A stretch of 64,000 bases of DNA from Paenirhizobium naphthalenivorans (GTDB lineage: Bacteria; Pseudomonadota; Alphaproteobacteria; Rhizobiales; Rhizobiaceae). Made by a program: the position numbers and the translations under genes. The notes beneath the pieces are model-generated. The model made no database searches, was not told the DNA's origin, and worked only from the letters and a program-made list of their open reading frames with translations. Positions 20,137-29,369 of the stretch are shown here, one piece after another (the stretch's first letter is position 1; every line of letters starts with the position of its first letter). The stretch lies in assembly GCF_007992095.1 (NCBI RefSeq), contig NZ_BJZP01000003.1:186001-250000 (forward strand), read 5' to 3'.

Positions 20137-22934
20137 ACGCCCTCCCCCTCGCCTTTACGGCCCCGGCAGTGCTGATCGCCCTTGCCGCACTACCGCTGAT
20201 CTGGTGGCTTTTGAAACTCACGCCGCCGCGCCCGACGTCGGAAGTCTTTCCGCCGCTGCGCATTCTGGCGGGCGTGCTCAAGCGCGACGAAACGCCATCG
20301 AAGAGCCCGTGGTGGCTCACGCTCCTGCGCATGGCGCTCGCAGCGCTGGTGATCTTCGCGCTCGCCGATCCCGTGCTCAATCCACGCAACGCCTCGCTCT
20401 CGGCCGATGGCCCCTTGGTGCTCGTCGTGGACAATGACTGGGCGACCGTTACCGACTGGCAAAGCCGCGTCGCCACGGCCGAAGCACTGATCGGCGATGC
20501 TAACGGCAGCGACCTGCCGGTGTCGATCGTCTTCACCGCCGATCCGACCCATGACGCGGTTCCCGTCAGTGCCGCTACCGCTCTGGAAAAGCTGCGCGCC
20601 GCACGCCCGAAACCGCTTCGCCCCGATCGGGTCCGCGCGGTCGAGGCCCTGAAGACCGCTCTTGATGGCACACGTCCCGGCACGCTCGCGGTTCTATCCG
20701 ACGGCATCGCCATTGACGAACGGGAACGGCTAATGACCGAGCTTGCGGCATTCGCTCCCGCCCAGCTCCGATTGATCGAAGGCGACAATGTGGCGGCACT
20801 CGCGATCACCTCTGCTGCAAACGGCGCCGATGCCCTCACCGTTACCCTGTCGCGTGTCGATGGCCGTCTCGCGCGAAGCCTGATCGTCGACGCTCAGGAC
20901 CGCCAAGGCCGCATCATCGCCTCCGGCACTGTGGATTTTTCCGCCGGTGCGACGGTTGCGAGCGGTGAGATTTCCGCCCCGTTCGAGCTACGCAATGATT
21001 TCGCCCGCCTGTCGATCGCCGGCCTTGGCTCAGCCGGGGCGACCCACCTCCTCGACGACGGTTTCCGACGTCGCCGCGTCGCGCTGATCTCCGGCGACAC
21101 CGGAGCCGATTTCCAGCCGCTGCTGTCGCCGCTCTATTACATCGAACGGGCGATCGCCCCCTATGCCGACCTGATCAAGCCGGGCGTCGCCGATCTCGCC
21201 GTCTCGGTGCCCGAAATTCTCGCGCAAAAACCCTCGGCCATCATCATGGCCGACATCGGCCGTCTGCCGGAAACCGTCTGTGAACCCCTGCAAACCTGGA
21301 TCGCTCAGGGCGGCACCTTGATCCGTTTTGCCGGGCCGCGTCTTGCCGCAGCGCCGGTTGGCGATCCGCTGGTGCCGGTGATCCTGCGCCAGGGCGAGCG
21401 AGCGCTTGGCGGCGCACTGTCCTGGGCCGAGCCGCAGCCGCTCGCCGATTTTCCCAACTTCGGCCCTTTCGCCGGAATGCCGAAGCCTGAAGGCATCCTG
21501 ATCAAGCGCCAGGTTCTGGCCGAGCCGACGCCCGACCTCGCCGAGCGCACCTGGGCAAGTCTTGCCGACGGCACACCGCTCGTCACCGTCAAGGAGAGCG
21601 GCGCCGGCCGCACCGTCCTTTTCCATGTCAGTGCCGAGGCCACTTGGTCCGATCTGCCGATTTCCGGCGAATTCGTCGAGATGCTGCGCCGCGTCGTGCA
21701 ACTCGCCCGCGTCGGCAATGCCGCAACCGATGGCCCGGCCAAGGCGACACTCGCCCCGTTCCGCCTGCTGACCGAACGGGGCGCGCTGACCTCGGAAACC
21801 GGTAATGCTCGCCCGCTTGATCTCGGCCCTTCGCGTCCGACCGCTGCGACCTTCGACAATCCCCCCGGCCTCTACGGCACGGAAGACGGCTTTGCCGCCT
21901 TGAACCCTTTACCGACAGGCGCCGAGTTGAAACCACTCAACACCGAGGCATCGCTGCCGATCACCCGCGAGCCGCTCGCCGGCACTGCGGCGACGCCGCT
22001 GAAGCCGGCGCTCCTGTCGCTCGCCTTCGCGCTGCTGATCCTCGACAGCCTTGTGGTGCTGCTCATGGGGGGGGCCTTTTCGCGGTTGCCTCGCCGCGCG
22101 ACGACGGCATCCATCGTGGCGCTCGCCTGCGCCCTTGCCTTTGCGCCCGGCGACCATGCGTCTGCGGACGATTCCAGGCCGGGCGACGAATTGATCTTCG
22201 AGCGTCTCGACAACACTCACCTCGCCTATGTCGTTACCGGCGAACAGGATGTCGACCGCCTGTCGGAAAGCGGCCTGCGCGGGCTCACCGACTTCCTGAC
22301 CTATCGCACCACCCTGGAGCCGTCCCCGCCGGTCGGCCTCGACATCACCAAGGACGAGCTCTCCTTCTATCCGATCATCTTCTGGCCGATCTCGGCGACC
22401 GCCCCCATGCCGACGGCCGCCGCCATCAGCCGGATCGATGCCTATATGCGCGCCGGCGGCACCGTGCTGTTCGACACCCGCGACCAGTTTTCTGCGCTTG
22501 GAGGTGAGAGCGGCCCGAGCGCCAACGGCGAACGGCTGCAGGCGATCCTCGACAACATCGACATCCCGCCGCTCGAACCTGTGCCCAGCGATCACGTGCT
22601 GACGCGCGCCTTTTACCTGCTCTCGAGCTTTCCCGGCCGCTACAGCGGCAGCCCGCTCTGGGTCGAGGCACGTCAGGAGGCAAAAACCTCCAACAGCGAA
22701 TTGACCTCCTCCGGCGACGGCGTCTCGCCCATCCTGATCACCGGCAATGATCTGCTCGGCGCCTGGGCGGTCGACGACAATGGTGCCTCTCTGCTTCCGA
22801 CCGTACCGCCGGATGAACGGCAGCGCGAACTGTCCTTCCGCGCCGGCGTCAACATCATGATGTATATGCTGACCGGCAACTACAAGGCCGACCAGGTGCA
22901 CGTCCCGGCTCTGCTCGAACGGTTGGGGCAGTGA
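20133..22934 (+). CDS. Large membrane protein: BatA-like N-terminus and C-terminal DUF4159
   Basis: 933 residues. The N-terminus (PAVLIALAALPLIWWLLKLTPPRP) and second helix near 60-80 match the membrane anchor of BatA-type proteins. A von Willebrand-like region (VLVVDNDWATV) and a large periplasmic-looking section follow. Near residue 630-650 there is another hydrophobic helix, then a signal-peptide-like stretch (IVALACALAFAPGDHASADD), and finally a DUF4159 domain starting at DELIFERLDNTHLAYV. The composition suggests an old fusion of two genes. A run of eight G (22067-22074) sits at the junction. Part of the MoxR operon; function unknown. Confidence 0.85.
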   Translation: MNALPLAFTAPAVLIALAALPLIWWLLKLTPPRPTSEVFPPLRILAGVLKRDETPSKSPWWLTLLRMALAALVIFALADPVLNPRNASLSADGPLVLVVDNDWATVTDWQSRVATAEALIGDANGSDLPVSIVFTADPTHDAVPVSAATALEKLRAARPKPLRPDRVRAVEALKTALDGTRPGTLAVLSDGIAIDERERLMTELAAFAPAQLRLIEGDNVAALAITSAANGADALTVTLSRVDGRLARSLIVDAQDRQGRIIASGTVDFSAGATVASGEISAPFELRNDFARLSIAGLGSAGATHLLDDGFRRRRVALISGDTGADFQPLLSPLYYIERAIAPYADLIKPGVADLAVSVPEILAQKPSAIIMADIGRLPETVCEPLQTWIAQGGTLIRFAGPRLAAAPVGDPLVPVILRQGERALGGALSWAEPQPLADFPNFGPFAGMPKPEGILIKRQVLAEPTPDLAERTWASLADGTPLVTVKESGAGRTVLFHVSAEATWSDLPISGEFVEMLRRVVQLARVGNAATDGPAKATLAPFRLLTERGALTSETGNARPLDLGPSRPTAATFDNPPGLYGTEDGFAALNPLPTGAELKPLNTEASLPITREPLAGTAATPLKPALLSLAFALLILDSLVVLLMGGAFSRLPRRATTASIVALACALAFAPGDHASADDSRPGDELIFERLDNTHLAYVVTGEQDVDRLSESGLRGLTDFLTYRTTLEPSPPVGLDITKDELSFYPIIFWPISATAPMPTAAAISRIDAYMRAGGTVLFDTRDQFSALGGESGPSANGERLQAILDNIDIPPLEPVPSDHVLTRAFYLLSSFPGRYSGSPLWVEARQEAKTSNSELTSSGDGVSPILITGNDLLGAWAVDDNGASLLPTVPPDERQRELSFRAGVNIMMYMLTGNYKADQVHVPALLERLGQ

Positions 22935-22935
22935 C

Positions 22936-25005
22936 ATGACGCTTCAATTCGCCCCCTTCGTTCCATGGTTTGTCCTTCTGGCGCTGGCCGTGCTGGCGCT
23001 AATCCTTGCCACAGCCGGTTTTGCGCGCGGCGTGCGCGGCACAGCGATCCGGCTTCTGGCCTCCACCGCCGTGCTGGCCGCACTTGCCAATCCGCAGTTG
23101 CTGAAGGAGGACCGCGAAGCGCTGTCCACCGTCGTGCCGGTCATCGTCGACCGCAGCCAGAGCCAGGAAACGCCCGAGCGCATAGCCATGACCGACGCGG
23201 CACTCAAAGGCCTGAAAGACCGACTGTCGCGCTTTGCCCGCATCGAACCGCGCATTGTCGAGGTCCGTGACCCGACAACCTCCGACGCGCCGTCCACACG
23301 GCTGTTCGAGGCGCTCGCCTCGGCCCTGTCCGATGTCCCGCCCGCCCGGGTTGGCGCCGCCGTCTTCATCACCGATGGCCAGATCCACGACATTCCAGCC
23401 ACCGGCCAGGCCCTTGGTTTCAATGCTCCGGTCCATGCTCTCGTGACCGGCAAGGCCGACGAATTCGACCGGCGTATCGAGGTCCTGCGCGCGCCGCGTT
23501 TCGGCATCGTCAACGAGGAACAGGAACTGACGCTGCGCGTCTTTGACGATGGTCGGCAAACCGATGTGCCAGCTACGGTCACGGTGCGCATGAACGGTGA
23601 GGAAATCGCCACCCTCAACGCCGTGCCCGGCGCGGAGACGCCCTTTGGCTTCAAGGTGCCGCGCGGCGGTAACAACGTGCTGGAATTCACCGTCGCCGCC
23701 ACGCCCGGCGAGGTCACCGAGGTCAACAATCGCGCCATCCACCTGATCGAGGGCATCCGCGAGAACCTGCGCGTGCTGCTGGTCTCGGGCGAACCCCATG
23801 CCGGCGAACGCGCCTGGCGCAACCTGTTGAAGTCCGACGCCGCCGTCGACTTGGTGCATTTCACCATTTTGCGACCACCGGAAAAGCAGGATGGCACGCC
23901 GATCAACGAATTGTCGCTGATCGCCTTCCCGACGCGCGAACTGTTCATCGAGAAGATCAACGATTTCGACCTGATCATCTTCGACCGCTACCAGCACCGT
24001 GGGGTGCTGCCGATCCTCTACTATGACTACATCGCCGAATACGTGAAGAAGGGCGGTGCGCTGCTGATCGCCGCAGGCCCCGAACATGCCGGCGAGGATT
24101 CCATCGCCATCACGCCGCTGGCCGCCGTGCTGCCGGCGGCACCGACCGGCGATGTCCACCAGGCGGCCTTCTATCCACGCCTCTCCGAACAGGGCAAGCG
24201 CCACCCCGTTACCCGGGGGCTTGATGGCTCGACCTCGGAACCGCCGCAATGGGGCCGCTGGTTCCGCAGCGTCGACGTCGATCCGCCGCGCGGCGAGACC
24301 GTCATGACCGCCGCCGACGGACGGCCGCTGCTGGTGCTCGATCGCGCCGAGGAAGGCCGCGTCGCCATGCTGCTGTCCGACCAGGGTTGGCTCTGGGCGC
24401 GCGGCTTCGAGGGCGGCGGCCCGCATGTCTCGCTCTATCGCCGCATCGCCCATTGGCTGATGAAGGAACCGGAACTTGAGGAAGAGTCCCTGAAGGCCCG
24501 CGCCTCGGGCCGCACGCTGGAGATCACCCGCCAGACCATCGGCGGTGATCCGGGCTTGGCGACCATTCGCTACCCTTCCGGAAGAACCGAAACACTGGCG
24601 CTCGGTGAAACCGCGCCCGGCCTCTATCGCGGCGAAAAGCCCATGGACGAAACGGGCCTCTTCACCATCGCCAATGGCGAATTCTCGACCCTCGTCCATG
24701 TCGGCGCGGTCGATGCGCCGGAATTCAAGGCCATGGTATCGACGCTCGATACCCTGAAGCCGATCGCCAACGAGACCCGCGGCAGGATCGCCCGCCTCGA
24801 CGACGGCAAGGGCGGTCTTCGCCTCCCCGACATCCTCCCCGTCCGCGGCGACGTCCGCATCGCCGACGACCGCCGCCTGCTGGTGCGCCTCACCGACGAA
24901 ACGGTGCTGAAGGGCGTGAACACCCTGCCGTTGTTTGCCGGCTTCGCCGGGCTGGCGGTGCTGCTGCTGGCGATGTCGGCGACGTGGTGGCGCGAGGGGC
25001 GATAG
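22936..25005 (+). CDS. Membrane protein with glutamine-amidotransferase-like domain
   Basis: 689 residues, one base after the preceding stop. Two N-terminal helices (about 5-28 and 35-52), a long extracytoplasmic region beginning VVPVIVDRSQSQ (degenerate von Willebrand-like DxS motif), a class-I glutamine-amidotransferase-like section (LRVLLVSGEPHAGERAWRN through GGALLIAAGPEH), and a C-terminal helix just before the end. The amidotransferase-like domain lacks an obvious catalytic Cys, as is common in this membrane family. Last gene of the MoxR-DUF58-DUF4159 operon. Confidence 0.83.
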   Translation: MTLQFAPFVPWFVLLALAVLALILATAGFARGVRGTAIRLLASTAVLAALANPQLLKEDREALSTVVPVIVDRSQSQETPERIAMTDAALKGLKDRLSRFARIEPRIVEVRDPTTSDAPSTRLFEALASALSDVPPARVGAAVFITDGQIHDIPATGQALGFNAPVHALVTGKADEFDRRIEVLRAPRFGIVNEEQELTLRVFDDGRQTDVPATVTVRMNGEEIATLNAVPGAETPFGFKVPRGGNNVLEFTVAATPGEVTEVNNRAIHLIEGIRENLRVLLVSGEPHAGERAWRNLLKSDAAVDLVHFTILRPPEKQDGTPINELSLIAFPTRELFIEKINDFDLIIFDRYQHRGVLPILYYDYIAEYVKKGGALLIAAGPEHAGEDSIAITPLAAVLPAAPTGDVHQAAFYPRLSEQGKRHPVTRGLDGSTSEPPQWGRWFRSVDVDPPRGETVMTAADGRPLLVLDRAEEGRVAMLLSDQGWLWARGFEGGGPHVSLYRRIAHWLMKEPELEEESLKARASGRTLEITRQTIGGDPGLATIRYPSGRTETLALGETAPGLYRGEKPMDETGLFTIANGEFSTLVHVGAVDAPEFKAMVSTLDTLKPIANETRGRIARLDDGKGGLRLPDILPVRGDVRIADDRRLLVRLTDETVLKGVNTLPLFAGFAGLAVLLLAMSATWWREGR

Positions 25006-25060
25006 GGGGACGGAGAGCTAACGGAGCCGGCCCCTATGCGGACTCTTTACCTGGGAAGCG

Positions 25061-25591
25061 TTAGGCGCCTCTATGTTCTGAGAATGCTTGGATCTCTGCC
25101 AACGAGGGTCGGCCTCCCATCATGAAGAAAAGCAGTTCAGTTTTGTTTGAAAGGCTAAGAACAACCACGGTCTCTGACGCATCCGCGACTGCCACTTCCG
25201 TGTACGTTATCGACGCACGATCAAGAAGAGCCTTGGTCTCGCCAACCGACAAGCCAGGTTCGAAACCATCAAAGCGAACGTAGCGTCGAGGAGCAAACTT
25301 CATCTTTCCTTGCTTGGGCGCTGGAGACTCATTGTTTGCCACCCACATCCGCACGCCAACGCGACGAACCTCAACCTGCTTTCCCTGAACCCAAAGTTCG
25401 ACTTGAATGTTACCGTGGTAGTCGAGGAGGCTGTCAAAACTGGCCGGGTCCCCGCCAAAATCCCACCAGCTTGGTGGTCCAAGGGCGCGTCCAACGGAGA
25501 AAAAGGGGACATCCGGACGGACCACCTGAGAGGGAGATCTTTGAAGTAACTTCAGGACCGAGAACGACAATAACGTATGGTTTCTAATCAT
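25061..25591 (-). CDS. Orphan hypothetical protein, atypical base composition
   Basis: 176-residue soluble protein with no recognised family. The C-terminal half (FDGFEPGLSVGETKALLDRASI, then a hydrophobic strand TVVVLSLSNKTELLFFM) has the GxSxxEVxxLL-like layout seen in several immunity-type or SMI1-like proteins, but I would not assign it. Codon use is visibly more AT-rich than its neighbours, suggesting recent acquisition. There is no ribosome site of note before the ATG at 25591 (a GTG at 25597 is an alternative). It sits convergent to the MoxR operon. Confidence 0.55.
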   Translation of the reverse strand: MIRNHTLLSFSVLKLLQRSPSQVVRPDVPFFSVGRALGPPSWWDFGGDPASFDSLLDYHGNIQVELWVQGKQVEVRRVGVRMWVANNESPAPKQGKMKFAPRRYVRFDGFEPGLSVGETKALLDRASITYTEVAVADASETVVVLSLSNKTELLFFMMGGRPSLAEIQAFSEHRGA

Positions 25592-25735
25592 CTGCACGGG
25601 ATATCAAGCTAAATGCCCTGCGACAATATCGGCTGAGAGGGCGCGAAGCGACCGCCAAGCAAATAGGTCTCCAATGTTCGCTCCGGCCTGCGACCCCCCA
25701 TCGACACCCACCGCAAATCCCCCTACCCTCGCCCC

Positions 25736-26155
25736 ATGCCCGACACCCTCCCCCTCTCCGACACGGTCCCAGACGACGCCCGCGCAGCGATCCGCAAGGG
25801 CATCATCGACCATAACAATGCCCTGCTCGGCCCGACCGACCGGCAGAACATCTTCATCCCGCTGGAGGATGACGAGGGAAAGGTCGAGGGCGGGCTGATC
25901 GGCTATACCGGGCGCGGCTGGCTCTATACCGAAATGCTCTACGTGCCCGAACGCCTGCGCGGCCGAGGGCTTGCCGGTCAGCTGTTGCAGCGGGCGGAGG
26001 ACGAGGCGAAGGCGCGCGGCTGCAAGGGTGCCTATATCGACACGATCAATCCGCAGGCCTGCCGCGCCTATCAGCGGCAAGGCTACCAGATTTGCGGCGC
26101 GATCGACAATTTCACCAGCAACTTCGCGATTACCTGGCTCAAGAAGCTTTTCTGA
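25736..26155 (+). CDS. GNAT-family N-acetyltransferase
   Basis: 139-residue acetyltransferase. Motif A for acetyl-CoA binding is LYVPERLRGRGLAGQLLQRAEDEAKARG (RxxGxG/A pattern) and the C-terminal part has GAYIDTINPQACRAYQRQGY. Substrate cannot be inferred. Its last 17 bases overlap the end of the convergent GNAT gene. Confidence 0.85.
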   Translation: MPDTLPLSDTVPDDARAAIRKGIIDHNNALLGPTDRQNIFIPLEDDEGKVEGGLIGYTGRGWLYTEMLYVPERLRGRGLAGQLLQRAEDEAKARGCKGAYIDTINPQACRAYQRQGYQICGAIDNFTSNFAITWLKKLF

Positions 26156-26675
26156 GCGTTTCGGCGTCCTTGGCCTCGTCCCGCCAGGCAATCAGGCCTT
26201 TCAACCGCTCATGCACATCGGCGCCAAGCGGCACGACCAGCACCCGTGCCGGATCGACAGGGCCTGGAAAATCCAACGCCTTGTAGGCCACTTTCTCGAA
26301 GCCGAGCGGCATGTAATACGGCGGGTCGCCGATCAGGATGACAGCCTCCGAGCCTGCCCGCCGCGCCGCCTCGATGGCGATGCGCACCAGCTCCCGGCCG
26401 ATGCCGCGGTTCTTGTGCGACGGCCGCACAGCCAGCGGCCCGAGCAGATGCCCCTTCACCGAACCGGCCAGCACCGGCGTCATGCGCACCGAGGCAATCG
26501 TCTCGCCGTCGTCGGCGCAGATGAAGGACAACTGCCGGTCGTGCGGCCCCTGCTCGCGGATACGGGCAGCCGCCCGGGTGAACCGGCCAGGACCAAAGGC
26601 TTCTTCGTTGATGTGTTCGATGACAGCGTCATGCGACGCATCCTCGGTGAGGTAGACAAGGTCGTGATTTTTCAT
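26139..26675 (-). CDS. GNAT-family N-acetyltransferase (YhbS-like)
   Basis: 178-residue acetyltransferase with LLGPLAVRPSHKNRGIGRELVRIAIEAARRAG as acetyl-CoA motif and VILIGDPPYYMPLGFEKV, typical of the YhbS-like group. ATG 26675 opens MKNHDLVYLTEDASHD. It is convergent with, and overlaps by 17 bp, another GNAT gene of a different subgroup. Substrate unknown. Confidence 0.86.
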   Translation of the reverse strand: MKNHDLVYLTEDASHDAVIEHINEEAFGPGRFTRAAARIREQGPHDRQLSFICADDGETIASVRMTPVLAGSVKGHLLGPLAVRPSHKNRGIGRELVRIAIEAARRAGSEAVILIGDPPYYMPLGFEKVAYKALDFPGPVDPARVLVVPLGADVHERLKGLIAWRDEAKDAETLRKAS

Positions 26676-26934
26676 GGATGACAGAACCAGCAGAACAGAC
26701 GGAGATAGGGGTTCTCGATAACGCCGACAGGGCGTTCGGGAAGCATCAGCGTCGTCGCAGGGTCCGTGGTGCAGTCATGGAGCAATAGTCATCCGTTTTG
26801 AGCGAAATCCCGGATAGCAGCATTTTTTCCGGGCGTAAATGGAAAAACGCAGTGTTCAACCATTCGCACCTCACAAAATGCGCGGTGTAGCGTATCTATG
26901 CGGCACAACACGATCAAACGACAGGAGAGCGCCG

Positions 26935-27915
26935 ATGGGCATGCTCGTCAAAGGCGTCTGGCAAGACGTCTGGTATGACACGAAAACCACCGCCGGCCAT
27001 TTCGAGCGTTCCAAGGCCCGGTTCCGCAACTGGGTGACTGTCGACGGCTCCGCCGGCCCGACCGGCCAAGGCGGCTTCAAGGCCGAGCCCGGCCGTTATC
27101 ATCTGTATGTGTCGCTCGCTTGTCCCTGGGCGCACCGCACACTGATCTTCCGCAAGCTGAAGGGTCTGGAACACCTGATCTCGCTATCGATCGTCGATCC
27201 GCTGATGCTGAAAAACGGCTGGGAGTTCCATGACCGTGACGGAGCGACGGTCGACCATCTGTTCGGCTCGGATTTCCTTTACCAGATCTACCTCAAGGCC
27301 GATCCAGACTATTCGGGCCGTGTGACCGTTCCAGTCCTTTGGGACAAGCAGACCGGCACGATCGTCTCGAACGAATCCGCCGACATCATCCGCATGTTCA
27401 ACAGCGCCTTCAACGGCCTGACCGGATCCGACTCTGATTACTCTCCGCAAGCCCTGCGGCCCGAGATCGACGCGCTCAACGCCCGCATCTACGACAGCGT
27501 CAACAACGGCGTCTACAAGGCCGGTTTCGCCACCACGCAAGAGGCCTATGAGAGCGCCGTCCACCCGCTCTTCGCCATGCTTGACGAATTGGAGCAGCGC
27601 CTGACGACCCAGCGCTATCTGTTCGGCGATCAACTGACCGAGGCCGACTGGCGGCTCTTCACCACGCTGGTGCGCTTCGACCCGGTTTATGTCGGCCATT
27701 TCAAGTGCAACATCCGCCGGATTGTCGACTATCCGAACCTATCGGCCTATGTTCGCGATCTCTACCAGACGCCGGGCGTCGCCGGAACGGTCAACATTCG
27801 TCATATCAAGCACCACTACTATCGCAGTCACAAGACGATCAACCCGACGGGAATAGTACCTGTCGGCCCGCAACTCGATCTCGATCGACCGCACGGCCGT
27901 CAGGCACTCGGCTGA
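26935..27915 (+). CDS. Glutathionyl-hydroquinone reductase (Xi-class glutathione transferase)
   Basis: 326-residue protein of the YqjG/ECM4 family, which reduces glutathionyl-hydroquinones. The active-site Cys is in YVSLACPWAHRTLIFRKLKGL and the C-terminal helical domain contains LFGDQLTEADWRLFTTLVRFDPVYVGHFKCN. The start at ATG 26935 has ACAGGAG upstream and begins MGMLVKGVWQDVWYDT as in the family; a longer frame to 26839 has no homologous look. Single-gene unit. Confidence 0.93.
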   Translation: MGMLVKGVWQDVWYDTKTTAGHFERSKARFRNWVTVDGSAGPTGQGGFKAEPGRYHLYVSLACPWAHRTLIFRKLKGLEHLISLSIVDPLMLKNGWEFHDRDGATVDHLFGSDFLYQIYLKADPDYSGRVTVPVLWDKQTGTIVSNESADIIRMFNSAFNGLTGSDSDYSPQALRPEIDALNARIYDSVNNGVYKAGFATTQEAYESAVHPLFAMLDELEQRLTTQRYLFGDQLTEADWRLFTTLVRFDPVYVGHFKCNIRRIVDYPNLSAYVRDLYQTPGVAGTVNIRHIKHHYYRSHKTINPTGIVPVGPQLDLDRPHGRQALG

Positions 27916-27924
27916 AGCCGGTTA

Positions 27925-28416
27925 TCACCAGAAATCGGCGGGACTGACCTCCCCGCCCAGTTCACGCAAGCGGCACAGGGTGGCCGACGTCACGTCCTTC
28001 GGCAGGTCGCGCGGGTCGAAGAAGCCGGCTTCGACGATCTCGCGATCGGCCAGCCGCGGTGCGGTCTGGAGTACCTGGGCGCGATAGAGCAGCACATGGT
28101 CGCGCGGGCTGATGCGGCGGTTGAAATAGACGTGGAAGAGCTGCGGCGGCGCGGTGAGTTCGAGATTGCCCTCCTCGCGCAGTTCCTTCTCGAGTGCCTG
28201 AAAGGCCGTCTCGTTGCGCTCCACGCCCCCGCCCGGCATGTACCAGCCGGGCACGTAGGAATGACGCACGAGAAAGATCTGCCCCTCGGCATTGAAGCAG
28301 GCGGCCCGCACACCGAGCGTCATGCCACGCGACATGGCGAAATAGCCGTGCAGCACCTTCAGCAGCATACGCCGCGCAAGCCCGTTGCGTTCATCAAGAC
28401 CGCTCTGCTGGCTCAT
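27925..28416 (-). CDS. Nudix hydrolase
   Basis: 163-residue Nudix enzyme. The box reads GGGVERNETAFQALEKELREEGNLEL, where the canonical REUXEE motif is represented by KELREEG, so the catalytic Glu residues are present. It opens with a short helical region and GVRAACFNAEGQIFLVRHSYVPGWYMPGGG. ATG 28416 is preferred to an upstream GTG (28434). The gene is divergent from the phosphoesterase at 28458. Substrate unknown. Confidence 0.85.
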   Translation of the reverse strand: MSQQSGLDERNGLARRMLLKVLHGYFAMSRGMTLGVRAACFNAEGQIFLVRHSYVPGWYMPGGGVERNETAFQALEKELREEGNLELTAPPQLFHVYFNRRISPRDHVLLYRAQVLQTAPRLADREIVEAGFFDPRDLPKDVTSATLCRLRELGGEVSPADFW

Positions 28417-28457
28417 TCTTCTTGCCCCTGTCACGCCTGATCTTTAAGACAGGCGCC

Positions 28458-29366
28458 ATGTTCAAACTCGCGCATATATCCGATGTTCACCTGGGGCCGC
28501 TGCCTAACCTGACCATCCGGGAACTGGCCTCCAAGCGCATCACCGGTTATGTGAACTGGCACCGCAACCGGCGCAAGCATCTTTTCGCCAACGCGCTTGA
28601 TCTGGTGATCGAGGATCTCCGCCGCCATGAGCCCGACCATCTGGCGATCACCGGCGACCTCGTCAATCTGGCCACCGGTATAGAGATCAGACTTGTCGCC
28701 GAATGGCTGCGCCAGACCGGCGCGCCCCTCGACACCTCAGTCGTTCCCGGCAACCATGACGCCTATGTCCCCGGCGCCCACGACAAGGCGGTGCAGGCCT
28801 GGTACGACTACATGCGCGGTGACGACGACCCGCTGATCTGGCGGGAGGGCCACAAGCTCTTCCCCTATATCCGCCGCCGTGGTCCCGTGGCCTTGATCGG
28901 CTGTTCCACCTCGATCGCCACGCCCCCCTTCTCCGCCACCGGCTACTTCAGCGCCCGCCAGGCCCGCGAGACAGCCGAACTGTTGAAGGCAGCGGACGAG
29001 GAAGGTCTTTTCCGTGTGGTGATGATCCACCATCCGCCAATCCGGGGTGCCGCTTCCGCGCACAAACGTATGATCGGCATCCGCCGTTTCGCCGAGGCGA
29101 TCTCGGCCGGCGGTGCCGACCTGGTGTTGCACGGCCACACCCACCTCAACACGCTTTACTGGCTGGAGGGACGCGGAAAACGCGTGCCGGTCATCGGCAT
29201 CGCCTCCGCCTCTCAGGGGCCCGGAGCGCCGAAGCCACCCGCCGGCTATAATCTGTTTTCAATCAGTGGCGAGCCCGGCGCCTGGCATCTGAAATGGGAC
29301 CGCCACAGCCTGTTCGACGCCACCGCCAAACTGCGCCACGACCACCACCAGATCCTGCTCGGCTGA
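28458..29366 (+). CDS. Metallophosphoesterase
   Basis: 302-residue calcineurin-like phosphoesterase. All metal-binding motifs are visible: HISDVHLG near the N-terminus, ITGDLVN, VPGNHDAY, MIHHPP and LHGHTHLN. These bind two metals for phosphoester hydrolysis, probably a cyclic nucleotide or similar small substrate in the cytoplasm, but the substrate is not known. Opens MFKLAHISDVHLGPLPNL; start ATG 28458. Confidence 0.9.
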   Translation: MFKLAHISDVHLGPLPNLTIRELASKRITGYVNWHRNRRKHLFANALDLVIEDLRRHEPDHLAITGDLVNLATGIEIRLVAEWLRQTGAPLDTSVVPGNHDAYVPGAHDKAVQAWYDYMRGDDDPLIWREGHKLFPYIRRRGPVALIGCSTSIATPPFSATGYFSARQARETAELLKAADEEGLFRVVMIHHPPIRGAASAHKRMIGIRRFAEAISAGGADLVLHGHTHLNTLYWLEGRGKRVPVIGIASASQGPGAPKPPAGYNLFSISGEPGAWHLKWDRHSLFDATAKLRHDHHQILLG

Positions 29367-29369
29367 CGC

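Noticed and set aside
22999..24699. 566-residue open frame opposite the amidotransferase-like gene
   Set aside because: Antisense shadow with biased composition and no recognisable domain.
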